Shown here in pieces: positions 10,783-21,850 of a DNA stretch of 64,000 nt (positions within the stretch are counted from its first letter, which is position 1; every line of letters starts with the position of its first letter). Made by a program: the position numbers and the translations under genes. Below the pieces are notes generated by a model. It worked only from the letters and a program-made list of their open reading frames with translations, had not been told where the DNA came from and made no database searches. This DNA is from Alternaria dauci (taxonomy: Eukaryota; Ascomycota; Dothideomycetes; Pleosporales; Pleosporaceae). The stretch is taken from NCBI RefSeq assembly GCF_042100115.1, contig NC_091275.1:744001-808000 (forward strand), read 5' to 3'.

Positions 10783-11494
10783 GATGTGCTACAGGACCCA
10801 GCCAGTCGCGAGCCTCGTTATCCGCGGGCGCTCCTGGAGACAGTCGTCGTCGTTTGCTTTCGTGCTGTACTGTACTGTACTGCTGTAATAGGCCAAGGGG
10901 GCAGACGTGAATGTTTTCGGGGGGTCCGCAGAGACGGCACCAAAACATGCGACCCTCCTGGGGAAATGCCAAGGGCGGAAAGGAGAAGTGAAAGGCAATG
11001 CAGAGTAAGCAGGAATATAAAGGACAGTGGGTTTGTCAGAAGACAATCGTGTATGACCGGGGTAAGCAACGCAGTGGGTAGAGGATGTCTAGGAGTAGTC
11101 CTGGGCCGACCATGCAGCGCCGCCGTGCTCAGCTTGTGGCTGTGAGGACTGAGCTGACGCGCTCACAGACTTGGCTCTCTCCACAGCAGGTCCGCTAGCC
11201 GCCTCGAGATCAGCGCCAATTACACGTCGGCCTTGGTACGCGGAGCATTCTTCACGTTGCGATAAGGTTCGTGTCGTCTGCACGCCGCAACGTCTAGCAC
11301 TGCGGGCACATGCACGGCAGGACAAGGCCTCCGAACCGAGCTGGTCAAAGAAATACGGCATGCCAACAATGGGCCTGTTCCATGTGGCGCATCCAGCGGA
11401 AGCGACGATCGGACCCAGGGCTTAGCGCCATGGCGATCAGCTTATTTTGTCACCGCCTCAGGGTCCTACACTCTACATCTATTCCTGTGTCGCC
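10783..11494. promoter_or_regulatory. Divergent intergenic region between lipid phosphatase and alpha/beta hydrolase genes
   Basis: 712 bp between two outward-facing starts. It includes a short CTGTACTGTACTGTACTG tandem run near 10863 and several domainless ORFs on both strands. Probable shared promoter region. Confidence 0.4.
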
Positions 11495-13261
11495 ATGTTT
11501 TCCTTATTCGCCAGCGAGAAGCCTCAACCAAAGGCTGCCGAGGTCGCCATCCAGAGAATCTCAAACATCTCCGCCACCCAATTGTCTCGCTTTGAGCGTC
11601 TCCCAAAGGTCCAACGCTATGCCATCATAGGCGCCGCATCGGTTGGTGGAGTATCCCTCCTCTGGGCTTTGACGCGCTCTTCAAAGCCTGCCAGGCGTCC
11701 TCCCATCCCTTCTCCCAGAGATTCGCTGCTTCCGGACTTGTCTCCCGAGGATACTGCAGAACTTCCCTACCATCCAGCTGCGTTGCCAGGAGCCCGGGAT
11801 GTCGACTCACCATGGGGAACTATCCGCGTGTATGAATTTGGCCCTAGGGACGGCGAAAAAGTTTTACTCATCCACGGGATCTCGACACCTTCAATTGCCC
11901 TGACTGACCTGGCACACAAGTTGGTTGGCAGGGGACGACGTGTCATGCTTTTTGGTGGGTCCTCCTTGCTGTCACTTCCAGTTTTTGCCACAACACCTCT
12001 CCTTTGGTTGTTTCAAAGCCTTGAAACGCACAACATCTTCGGATTGGACGTTTGGTAGATGCTTTTTCTACACGGTCTCCATGATCGTCACGTCTGCATA
12101 CCCCACGTTGAACCGGGCGTAAAACGTGTCATAGCCCTTGTTACTTTACCTGTTTGGGAAAGGGGCGCAGCAGCCCTACCCAACGGTGAACCACGTGCAT
12201 CTTACATACTGTTCCAGAAACCCATCTTTGCGGGGTCGTGCTGTTCCGTCGAAGAAAGAAAAAACAGACTACTAACAACACCCACAGACCTCTTCGGTCG
12301 CGGCTACTCTGACGGCCCGTCACCAGACACAACCGACTATGACTCTAGCCTCTTCACCACCCAGATTTTGCTCGCCCTCCAATCATCGCCCATCCATTGG
12401 TCAACACTTACCATAGTCGGATACTCCCTCGGTGGTGCCATCGCCGCAGACTTTACGTCGTACTTCCCTTCGCTAGTCCGCGGCCTTGTACTTGTAGCTC
12501 CCTGTGGTCTTATCCGCAAGTCGCGCATCTCCATTTCCAGTAGCATGCTATACCATAGCTCATGGATGCCAGAGTGGATGGTCCGCAAGTTCGTTGCAAG
12601 TAAGCTATGGACAGGAGCAAAGGTCGTGGAAAGCGATCCCGAAGCTGTAGAGAATGCCGAGACGACCACGATAGCGAGCGAGGGAGACAAGACATATGTG
12701 AGCAGCAACCAAATGCTTTTGCCCGGTAACCCAAATTCCACTGTTTCTTCAGTCGTCGATTGGCAGATTCAAAATCACAAGGGTTTCGTGTCAGCCTTTA
12801 TATCGACAATCCGCCACGCGCCCATCTACAATCAGCACGACCGCTGGAGCATTATTCGTGAGAACATTGAGAACCGCGCTGGTCCTCTAAAGGAAGTCTG
12901 GCTCATACTCGGCGAGACAGACCCCATCATCAACGCTGATGAAGTCACAGAGGACGCAAGAGCGGTACTCGGCGAGGACAATGTCAGGGTCAAGGTGTTG
13001 GACGGCGTAGGTCACGAAGTCGCCATCGAACGCGCGGATGACGTTGTGCGGGCTGTGAGACGAGTTGGTACCAGGAGCGAGGAGGTCCGAGAAGTCAGGG
13101 AGGAAGTCGCTGCTCCTGAGCCGGTCGAGAAGCCTGAGAAGCCCGAGAAGGCCGAAAAGCCTGCGAAGGCCGAGAAGAGTGAAAAGAGTGACAAGAAGGA
13201 GAAGAAGAGTTCGAGCCGGAGGAAGCACGGAGGCTCGCACGCTAGCTCAAGCACGAAGTAA
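11495..13261 (+). CDS. Membrane-anchored alpha/beta hydrolase-fold protein
   Basis: Exons 11495-11954 and 12288-13261 encode 477 residues. A hydrophobic segment around residues 47-60 (YAIIGAASVGGVSLLWAL) probably anchors the N terminus. The hydrolase fold follows, with the oxyanion-region LLIHGIST, the strand DLFGRGYSDGP, the nucleophile elbow VGYSLGG (Ser about 200), an acid in LGETDP and the histidine in GVGHE. This is a complete serine hydrolase triad; the substrate (lipid, ester or epoxide-like) cannot be predicted. The last ~55 residues are Lys/Glu/Pro repeats followed by a Ser/Lys tail. The intron is 333 bp, six times the usual size here; removing it joins RRVMLF to DLFGRG exactly as in relatives. 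Confidence 0.87.
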
Positions 13262-13440
13262 GATTCATGAAGATATGACGAAAATGCGTCACGACGAACC
13301 GAAGAATGTATAAGAATATATAAGAAGAATAACACAAACTCAACGCTTTGACGTAAGTTATGCGGATCATGACTGCTCATTCTGCATGCACAGCACAAAC
13401 TCTCCATTTCAAGTATTTACAACAAAATTAAACCATCAAT

Positions 13441-14288
13441 CTATCCACTCCACACAGCTGGCCCGGGAGGCGTGTAGCTCGTAGGAACAGGGTAGTAGAT
13501 GTTGAGTTGGATACCCTTATCATTCGCCTTGTAAGCTCCTGGGAAAGCAACCTTGGGTCCTGGTGATCCGTTGCCGCCATTTTCAACCTTCAACTGTGCA
13601 CACGAAATGTAGAACTGTGCGCCGCCAGCTGCAGAAGCGGAGTGTAGCGCAATGTGCTCGACGCGCATGAGGTATTCGCCTGAGGGGAGGGACTTGGGTA
13701 GGGGCACTGAGACTTCTTGTTTGCCTAAAAACACAAAGTATCAACGGGATGTTCTGGGGGCGGTGGAGACGAGGGGAGGAGAGGAGAGGAGAGAGAGAGA
13801 GAGGAGAGGAGAGGAGAGGAGAGGAGAGGAGAGGAGAGGAGAGGAGAGGAGAGGAGAGAGAGAGAGAGGAACAACATACCACTTGAAGGCCAACTCATCT
13901 GACCACCAGAGAATGTAGCACCCTGACTGTAAATCTTGAACCACACATCACCGCTTCCATCCCAGTCCGCAGCCGTCTTTCCCTCTGGCACCTTTGCGAG
14001 GTAGAATTGCAGGGGCCCTGGGTGCGAGATGCTCGATACGGCTGTGAAGCCAACAGAGTCTCCGGCGTTGACAGTGTAAGTTTTGGAGCCAGTGCCGGGA
14101 GAGAGTTCGTAGCAACGGATGGCGTTGGCTGTTACGTCTGTCGTGGGGCCGTTGGACTGGTAGTTGGCTGTCTTGCGGACGTAGCTCCACAGACCGGTCT
14201 TTTGCCCCTTGACGGTGAGTTCGGGAAACGTGTAGTGGGCGCTGGCCGTGCTGACGGCAGCGAGGAGGGCGACGAGGACGGACTTCAT
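13441..14288 (-). CDS. AA9 lytic polysaccharide monooxygenase (formerly GH61), secreted
   Basis: Reverse-strand exons 14288-13880 and 13724-13441 give 230 residues. A signal peptide ([17 protein letters not shown]) is followed by His18, which becomes the N-terminal histidine of the copper-binding histidine brace. The second copper histidine is in [13 protein letters not shown] and the axial tyrosine in [10 protein letters not shown] cysteine in RCYEL and one in YISCAQL fit the conserved disulfide. These copper enzymes cleave cellulose or hemicellulose oxidatively outside the cell. No carbohydrate-binding module follows; the protein ends soon after the catalytic domain. The 155-bp intron consists mostly of a pyrimidine-only run in the sense strand (see the repeat at 13771). 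A TATA-like run lies 85 bp upstream of the ATG. Confidence 0.93.
13771..13871. repeat. 101-nt homopurine tract, (GAGGA)n with (GA)n flanks, inside the AA9 intron
   Basis: Every base from 13771 to 13871 on the plus strand is A or G. The core is about ten copies of the pentamer GAGGA, bordered by two GA-dinucleotide runs. It occupies two thirds of the AA9 intron, where the transcript reads as CT-rich RNA. This is a length-variable microsatellite type and a mirror-repeat sequence able in principle to form triplex DNA. Confidence 0.95.
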
Positions 14289-15202
14289 GTTGATGGCCGT
14301 CTAGTTTTGCTATTGTGAAGAGAATGAGATGGATGTTCTGATGAGTACTATCCAAAGCACTCTAACCTCCTCTATATATATACAACCATCAACGGGTTGA
14401 TGTACCCGTCACGCACCCAGGTTTCTCTATATTACAGTACTATGCAACACCCACCGTCTACCGTGCGGTACTTCATTTTGGCTGCCGCCTTGTACACGCG
14501 ATGGCCGAGTGCATTGTTCCCGCCGGGTAAAGAGTGGTTGGCGCTGAGCCCACTGCCGAACCTGGATGTTGAAACGCTGGCCTAGTCACATTTAATTCAT
14601 GAGAAACATATTGGTGTTTAGATGAGATGAGTGGCGTGAAGACATGGTGATTGGGTGGTAGCCTCCATGCCCTGTCCGGTAGTCAAACACATGACCTGGG
14701 GTATATTACGGTACCATGCGTATAACCGATCTATAGCCTGCTTCCAGAAGCATGTGGCGCTCATGTACTGATAGTGAAGCCTTGCGAGGATATTGTGATT
14801 GTTCCCAGTCCGACTGAAGATGGCGATAAGTCTTTGACGTCATGTTCCTGCGCTGGTCACTCGTCGAGCTATTACCGCTAGCCGGATTGGGCTAGGCCGA
14901 CAAGACTGCTTCACACATGGGCAGCTGCGCATCACGCTCTCTGCACTCTATAATGATACTACGAACACGTCAATAATGGTTTTTTCGTTGCCATCCAGCG
15001 CTTCAGAATCGATCTCGAATGCTCAGCGACACGCGTGTTATCCTCAGGCCTGTTCTTGCTTGCCCACTATGGTACTGTTGGCAACCGCGACCTGCCTGCC
15101 TAGGTATGTCGAAATTACTTGGAGTGCGTTGATAGGTACGGATCATGATATTCATGGCTGGTAGTTCTTGTCACAGAACGCAGCTTAACCGCTACAGATA
15201 AA
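14289..15202. other. Intergenic region upstream of the AA9 gene
   Basis: 914 bp holding the AA9 promoter (TATA-like run at 14373) and the 3' side of the next reverse-strand ORF. No convincing gene; a 62-codon frame at 14976-15164 has no features. Confidence 0.4.
14373..14382 (-). promoter_or_regulatory. TATA-box-like run upstream of the AA9 gene
   Basis: A ten-base TA alternation, 85 bp before the AA9 start codon, in a position typical of a core promoter in ascomycetes. Assigned by position and sequence only. Confidence 0.5.
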
Positions 15203-15949
15203 CTAAACCTCGCCATCAACCTCGCCTTCGGGGTCATGATCATTCGCATCCGACCTTTCTGCCATTCCCAATCCGTTGATCAAAACAGATGGATAACAAA
15301 ATTTCGGTTTTGATGATCTCACAGATGTGTCTACGTGTATCTCCTTGATCTCCCAGAAGTATCGCTGTGTCCACCTAGTAATGCTTGCAGTTCCGGTCGC
15401 ATCGAGTGATCGCGATTTTCTTACCATGACAAACCTGCTGTTGGTAGTCTCATCAAGGTCTCTATCACCGAGCAATTCGAGAAGAAATCTACCTCGATTA
15501 GGGTCGTTATTTATCGGACTATCATTTGACGCATCGAAATCCCTTTCAAATGAACTGATCGTTTTATTTACCATTTGTCGTAGACGATCCTTTGCTTTCA
15601 CGCGGCCAATGTTAGTACTATCGATCCAACCAAGGATACGTGCGGATAGTCTCTGCACGTCGTATGATGCAAGGTCGAATACGAGGCCATCTTCAGCCTT
15701 CAACTCAAATGTGTTTGGTTGGGTCTTGCAGGAGGCGGAGTCGCACCACCTCCATCTCTGCCTGCCTTCGAGTATTTCTTCATGTTCCGCTCTATAAAAG
15801 CGATTGAGGGCACATGCGTTGAGAATTTCGACGATAGGCCTGTCTGTAGTGGAGTAGCCTTTGACAACATTAGCGTCAGAAGTTGGACCGACCATATCCG
15901 GGTAGTGAGGTTTATCAACAATCAGAATGAGGACTAGAATAATGGGCAT
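15203..15949 (-). CDS. Hypothetical protein, single exon
   Basis: The reverse frame is open for 337 codons up to an ATG at 16216; I take the internal ATG at 15949 (248 residues) because the upstream part is Cys/Tyr-rich and unlike coding sequence. The frame is too long to be likely chance. The N terminus is hydrophobic (MPIILVLILIV) and could be a short signal anchor. The rest is a hydrophilic, Asp/Arg-rich protein with WRWCDSASC near residue 60, FLLELLGDRDLDET near 155 and an acidic end. I do not recognise a family. If real it may be a lineage-specific protein; a longer start at 16041 would give a more convincing signal-like segment. Confidence 0.45.
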   Translation of the reverse strand: MPIILVLILIVDKPHYPDMVGPTSDANVVKGYSTTDRPIVEILNACALNRFYRAEHEEILEGRQRWRWCDSASCKTQPNTFELKAEDGLVFDLASYDVQRLSARILGWIDSTNIGRVKAKDRLRQMVNKTISSFERDFDASNDSPINNDPNRGRFLLELLGDRDLDETTNSRFVMVRKSRSLDATGTASITRWTQRYFWEIKEIHVDTSVRSSKPKFCYPSVLINGLGMAERSDANDHDPEGEVDGEV

Positions 15950-16782
15950 TCTTGCTGTAGATTGAGTATCCTGGTAAAATTGTAGCGTGACGATGGCTGA
16001 GATGAACAAGAAAACATGTTGATAGTTACAGAGGTATGTACACATTAACACTGAACAACAATCGTTTGTCAGGATGATACAGCAGCTCATGTGCAAGCAG
16101 CAAAGTTTGCTGGTACCTGGTCCCATCTGGGTTCGTCTGTAACCCGAGGTTACGCAGATGAAGCGGCCGCATAAGGGGAAAAGGTGGAGGCTGTGCTTAT
16201 CAGGCGAAGAGAACACATCTTCAGAGTTGCCTGCGCAGCGACCCGCGGGTGTAACCAGCCATAATCACGATAAGCCTCACAAAATTTCGGCTCTATTCTA
16301 CCACGGCCGTTGTCTCTCGACGTCGGATTGCGGAGGGCTCAAGCACGGACATTGTGTTGCAGTGAAGCGCGGCCGTCGGAAGAAGTCGGACAATCGGGCA
16401 ATCTCGAGCGAGCAGATGTACCGAACAGCGAACACCACTAGCATTGGGCGGACGAGAAAGAAGATTTCTTGTTGACATAGTAGATTGATATTGGTTCTGA
16501 TGATGATGGTGTTGGTATAGTACGCAAATCGTAGCCCAATGTTGGGTCTGTTGCTAAATGCTAGAAATGCTAAATGCGAAATGTGTTTCCTCAAGGTCAC
16601 TTCTCGAGGTACACGTAGCAGTGACAGCTTGGCTTGGTGTCGGTGTCTGCTCGTGGCCTGACGGTGTGACGCCGCAGCGTTGCGCGTGCGGGATGATCCT
16701 TCTCTTCTTCCCAATCTGCATGCGCTCTAAGGCGCGAAGCTGGTAACCTGCTCTTCTTGTGGAGCACTCCCTCTTGCTTCAC
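15950..16782. other. Intergenic region
   Basis: 833 bp with only short overlapping ORFs on both strands (for example 16298-16714 reverse), none with a domain. I see no RNA gene or repeat here. Confidence 0.35.
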
Positions 16783-17364
16783 TCACTGCACCTCGTAGAG
16801 CTCCATGGCCCTCTGGAGGTCCTCAAGGCTGGCCTTATCGCCGTAAGCCTCTTCGAGGATCCTTCTCCTGTCCTTCTTGGCAGTCATCTTGGCTTCCATT
16901 CCAGCAATGGCCCTCTCCATGTCTTCCAAGCTTGAGCGCTCGCCGTAAGAGTCCATGAGCATCTGGTTCTTTTGTTCCTGGGTGAGCTCAAGCCCAGAGT
17001 GAACTTTGCGGTTGGCCTCATTAAGTGCATTGGTCACGCCAAAGCCTATGTTGGCATTAGCATCACCGAGGGTAAGGGGTCGTCGAGGCTGTGATGATGC
17101 GGTCTTTGACAGGTAGATCGTACCAGCAGCTACAGCGGCCATGGTAGGCAGGTACCTAATTCTTGTCAGAGCTGAAAAAATATTGATGCAGGGTGAAACT
17201 CACCATCTTGCTACCCTTCCGAGCCTTGGGACGACACTGGCACCAGGGGTGGATGTCATCTGTGCTGCTGCTGCATCTTCCATAGAGATGGCGCCACGAG
17301 CACGTGTTGTGGTAGTGAAGAGCCGTTGGCGAACAAGAGTAGAAGTGCGGAGGAGGAAAGACAT
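16783..17364 (-). CDS. Mitochondrial-type small protein with an internal SLED repeat
   Basis: Reverse-strand exons 17364-17204 and 17155-16783 encode 177 residues; the 48-bp intron has clean GTGAGT/TTAG ends and joins RVAR-W to YLPTMAAV. The first ~25 residues are Arg/Thr/Leu-rich without acids (MSFLLRTSTLVRQRLF), a good mitochondrial presequence. A short hydrophobic helix (about 55-70) follows, then a soluble charged domain. Two copies of one helical unit are visible: SYGERSSLEDMERAIAGME (about 123-141) and AYGDKASLEDLQRAMELYE (about 157-175). I do not recognise a named family; a small inner-membrane or intermembrane-space protein is the likely type (inference). Confidence 0.7.
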
Positions 17365-18573
17365 GTTGATGGCTGTGTGGTAGTGGCGAAGATGAATGTG
17401 AATGCCAGGTGTGATGATGATGGTCCTCCTCTAGGCGGTTGACTTGTTCGATTTATATCTTGTTGTTGGATGTATGGTGGTGTAGTGGTGTTTGGAGTTT
17501 GTGGGACTTGGTAGCCAAGGTGTGTGAGAGTATCGGCCGCGGTTTGACTTGGGCAGTGTGACGTTTGATTGATGGCTTGCAACGTGTATGGTGTTCCGGT
17601 GTCCGGTGAGACATCCCAAGCGCGGCGTATGCAGACTGTATATACGACAGCCTCGTGCGGGGAAGCGCAGGTCACGAGTGGGCTGTGCACTGCTGAGCAC
17701 TCCTGTCTCCCCACCCAGCCCATACATCATGCCACGAATCACAGCACTTGACATCACCGGGTTCCGTGACACAAGTGGACTGGGCCGTTTCGTCCGACGC
17801 ATTCTTGCGTCGCAACCCCAGACCAAGAGACCACTGACGTACCAGGGCTTTGGGTGCTCATCTCCAGAGGGTTTCCCGGCCGCGCATGTATCGCGGCTTC
17901 GCCTGCCCTGCCGGTCAGAAAGGGCTCGGCTGGTGAAACGGCAGCGGCCGGCTGCCAATCGCACGCAGGGACGACGGCAGTAGGCCATGTGGGGTTAGTT
18001 GTGTGCTGATCGTGGTTAGATGAATGTCTTTCGATTGTGGGGTGAGCATGTGCATCGCGTGGCCGGCCGAGGTCCCGCGACCCTGATGTCAGCGTGCATG
18101 TTGGTAACCTGCTCGTGGAGTGACTGCAGCGTCAACAACACCAGCTTCATCAACACTCTCCATCGTCATCTCCACCCGCTTCGATCTATCGGAAGGAAAT
18201 TTTTCAAAATTCTAGACTATGACAGCATCGCAGACATCCAGGAATCTGTGCGCTCTGCCTACTCAACGATGAGCGCACATTCCACCGCTTGGACCTCTAA
18301 AACAGCGGCCTACAACACGACTTATGCCGTGCGAAAGTCTTTTAGTTAATTTGCGCTGCACTAGGTAATGTGAATTACATCACTCTCTTGAGATTTGACT
18401 ACGACATGTTGTCTGTCTCGTCTAAAAAGCAGCATTAGCTTCGAGAAATTGCTTCCGGGATGCGAGCTGGACAGCTTTTGCTTGGCCGAGCAAGAGTTGG
18501 GACAATCTTCAGAGCAACGCAGAAGCTACGACTCCAGCTATTCGACGTTATCCATATAGCACAAGCAAAAATA
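17365..18573. other. Intergenic region between the mitochondrial-type gene and tRNA-Val
   Basis: 1.2 kb. ORFs of 60-185 codons overlap on both strands around 17430-17990 in GC-rich sequence, and one at 18020-18349 encodes 109 residues; none has a motif, good splice structure or signal. I leave them uncalled. Confidence 0.35.
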
Positions 18574-18659
18574 TACTGTAATCGAGGTTCGAACTCGAGA
18601 CCCTTCGTGGTTCTCACAGCTGTGTGAGGCGAATGTCATAACCGCTAGACCATTACAGC
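18574..18659 (-). tRNA. tRNA-Val (anticodon CAC) with a 13-nt intron
   Basis: Reverse-strand reading from 18659 folds as a cloverleaf with canonical numbering: 7-bp acceptor stem GCTGTAA/TTACAGT (first pair G-U), T8, D arm with A14 and GG, T33 followed by anticodon C34-A35-C36 and A37, a 13-nt intron directly after position 37, a 5-nt variable loop and a perfect T arm TCGAG-TTCGAAC-CTCGA. Removing the intron leaves 73 nt with discriminator A73. The D arm resembles fungal tRNA-Val genes. One flaw is a C31 x A39 mismatch at the top of the anticodon stem, so it could be a weakly functional or decaying copy. Confidence 0.75.
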
Positions 18660-20756
18660 TGCTGCTTCTGATTGGCCAATAGCGAAACTACCAGGCTTAG
18701 AGCATGCAGCAGGTATACAGTCTTTTCAGATCGTTAGAGACTGTAATGGGGGCTAGTGATTTGCACTCGCGAAACTCATGGACGGGTGAAAGTGATGGGT
18801 GAACAATGGCAGAAGCAAAGGCCGACAGCTTGTTCTAGCCGAACACCCCTTCCTCACTTTGATACATGCAGCTCACGCATGCAGAACGGTTGGGACAATG
18901 AAAAAGAGGCCGTAGATGTTATATCTTGCTTACCTACAATACCATGGGGGTTCTTTAAGATTATGTGATCTCCAACGTGATCTACACAGCAATATAGACC
19001 TACTAGACCTATTATATGTTCAATTTTCTCCTTCGTAATTGGCATTTGTGTGGCAGAGTGTCTTGGAAACACTCACTTCGACCGGCCGCCCCATACCATT
19101 CTGATGTTCGAAGTTGTGATGGATGAGATAATAAATCTCAACATCAGTTTGCTAGCATGGGCTCAAGCAAACATACTGAATAAAATGCAAGGGTTTAACT
19201 TCGTCATCAGGGTTCATCCAAAAGGAGAGGAACAACTAAATCGTGATTTTTACGCCAAATCTCTTACCTGTATCGCGTTCTAAGAGTCAATAACTTCAGC
19301 GACTACTAAGCTCATTAAAGCTGTACCCATTAGGGGCCATACAGCGAATAACCCATTTCCGGATATTTCCGCACTTCGTAACTGCTAGTCGAGAGGCATG
19401 TAGAAACAAACACATGTGCTTGATAGATGCACGCTCATGGTGTGTTACCAAAAGAGTGTGTAACGCCACTACGTGTGCCCAATGAAGACCCTTCGTTCGC
19501 CATATGCATAGAGTATACTAAAAGAATCCCGTCCCATGCAGCAGGCAATTTGAGATCTACCAATCTTCCGGAATGTAGTTTTGTTTGCCAAACTCATCTG
19601 GAAGAGTGTACGCAGCCTAATAGCTAACACAATATTGCGAGCATCCCTGAAGCCATATATTCTACGGAAAAGGTTTGCACCCAACGAATCTCGAACAACA
19701 CTCACTCATAGTAAAGACTGCTTGGTTAACGCGCTTCCTGTAGTTGACATTGAGTCAATTGGGGAAGAGAACATGCGATGCCGTCATTGTTAGGGCAAGT
19801 TTGACAAGGATGATGAAGGTGGGCAAAAGGATGGCCCAGTGCATACTCCCTATCTATTCTGCACGTTTATAGTAGATTCTCTTTACCGGGACTCATGCTT
19901 CGTATGGAAGCTCAAATCCTTGGCCGATATGGTTAGAAAGAATGTCTCATATAATTGAGTAGTCTGAGATGGAGGTGATAAGGTTTTCACATGGAATAAC
20001 AACAATCGTATGCTGTCACACCCGAGGGCCATAAGTTTGGTGAATGTGGTGATGGTGATGCGTGACGATGATGCCGACACCGAGAATCTGTCCTTTGACT
20101 TTAGGGATCATTACCCCCAATAGTGAATTACCATATCACTCACGCATGGCTGTTTATAAGCGCGATACGAATACACACGTCTTCTGGACGAGAGCAATGT
20201 CATAGATCTAGCGGGAGAATCTTGTACTCGATGAAAAGATGCTTGATGCAGGCCGAGACTTTCCTAACCAGGTTTAGCGTCAGCCATTTATCCGAGCTGC
20301 CGCATTAGGACCACTTACTAAGGCACTCCTGTTTGGGTCAGCTATCTTCACCAGCGTATGCATGGCGGGTTGTGTCGAGATGCAGAGAAGGATTAAGGAA
20401 CATGCGTGGCTTGTACGCCCGGGCGCCAATGCAGTCAGACGCTGACACATGTTACTTTGGGAGTGGACTAGAACCAATAACCGACCTCGGCTGTGGTCGC
20501 CCAAGATTCCAGTGGTGGCTATGCTTCGTCTATATCGTAGGTAGGCTTTCAGAACCGTCGTACTGGTGGGGTATTCTCGCATTTGTGTGTCAAATGAATG
20601 CCTGAGGACGGATTGATCTTGCGAGCGAGTGTGATCAAGGTCCGCTAATGTCCCGCTTTGCGTGTCGATGTGAAAGGATATAAAGTTCGGTTGCCAAAGG
20701 TTCCTGTAGCTATCGTTGTCTACCATCTTGCAACCAGAACTCAGTTGTATGCAGTC
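18660..20756. other. Gene-poor stretch next to tRNA-Val
   Basis: 2.1 kb without a gene I can support. Frames are short and the longest (20280-20726 reverse, 148 codons) lacks any motif. No terminal repeat, poly-A end or transposase-like reading was recognised, although a position beside a tRNA gene is a common home for mobile elements. Confidence 0.35.
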
Positions 20757-21850
20757 ATGACTAAATTAATCGCCGTCATTGGAGTCACTGGAAACCAGGT
20801 ATGCGCATGTTACTTGCAACAGCCACTCTACAAACCTATGGGATAATAACACAGGGTAGGGTGGTTCGGTCGCTCGTACGTTCCAGAATGAGCCCGGATG
20901 GAAAGTTCGTGGTATCACTCGCGACCCGTCCAAACCATCCGCTACGAAGTGGTCATCTCCCAACGTCGAGATCGTAGCAGGCGATCTCGATGATCTGGAG
21001 TCACTGAAGAAAGCGTTCGAAGGTGCGAACGTCATCTTCGGGACGACAGACTTCTGGGCCCATCTGAACGCTCCGGCAACCCACCAACTTGCGGCCGAGC
21101 AGAACCGCACAGCCAATGAGGTAGCGTTTGACCGAGAGATTGAGCAAGCGAAAGCTATTATCGACGCAGCAGCGGCCCATGTTGACACTTTGGATCGCTT
21201 CGTGTTGTCTACGCTCTCTTCGGCCAGAAAATGGAGTAACGGTAGTATCAAATGGAACTACCACTTCGATGCGAAGGCCGAAGCAGAGAACTACCTGAAA
21301 GAGACGTATCCGGAGCTGTCGGCCAAGACGAGCCTGCTGCACCTGGGCTACTATGCCAACAACTGGAAGACCTTTAGTGGGAAGCCAGAAAAGCAGGAAG
21401 ACGGCACCTTCGTCGTCAGTCTACCCATTAGTGGAGACAGGAAGATCCCCATGGTCGATCCGGTTGCAGATACTGGTTAGTTTCATTCACTTTCTATACA
21501 GCGATCTGCTAATTTCACTAGGTAATTTCACCAAGGCACTCGTTGAGCTGTCGCCAGGGAAGCTCATCAGCGGCTGTGGATCGTACATGTCGTTCGATGA
21601 GTGGTGCGACACCTTTGGGAAGGTGAACAACGTGAAATGCGTGTTCAAGAAGATGCCTCGGGACGCAATGGAAGCTGCGATGGGACCTGTATACGGGCCG
21701 GAGATAGCTGACATGTACGAGTACTTCGACAAGTTCGGATTCGAAGGAGGTAATCCTGATGTGGTGTTTCCTTGGGATTTGGGCATCGACGTGAAGTACA
21801 CTTCCATGGAGGAGTACTTGAAGGGCGAGGATTGTAGTTCGGTTTTGTAA
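20757..21850 (+). CDS. NmrA-like NAD(P)-binding family protein
   Basis: Exons 20757-20798, 20860-21475 and 21522-21850 encode 328 residues, the usual size. The N terminus has the Rossmann signature IAVIGVTGNQGGSVARTF; the first intron falls between NQ and GG, and using the acceptor GGGTAG at 20859 (not the CAG five bases earlier) is what keeps the frame. RGITRDPSKPSATKW, VEIVAGDLDD and YAN near residue 190 are typical of NmrA/HSCARG atypical short-chain dehydrogenases, which sense NAD(P) redox state or act as reductases in secondary metabolism. The catalytic YxxxK is not evident, as usual for the regulatory branch. The next gene downstream is a heme-type oxidative N-demethylase, 1.3 kb away on the same strand. 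Confidence 0.88.

Noticed and set aside
13583..13882. Ser/Leu-rich ORFs running through the purine tract
   Set aside because: They are translations of the microsatellite; splicing it out restores the AA9 protein exactly.
18660..20756. Transposon remnant beside tRNA-Val
   Set aside because: No terminal repeats, target-site duplication or polymerase/transposase motif could be recognised by eye.
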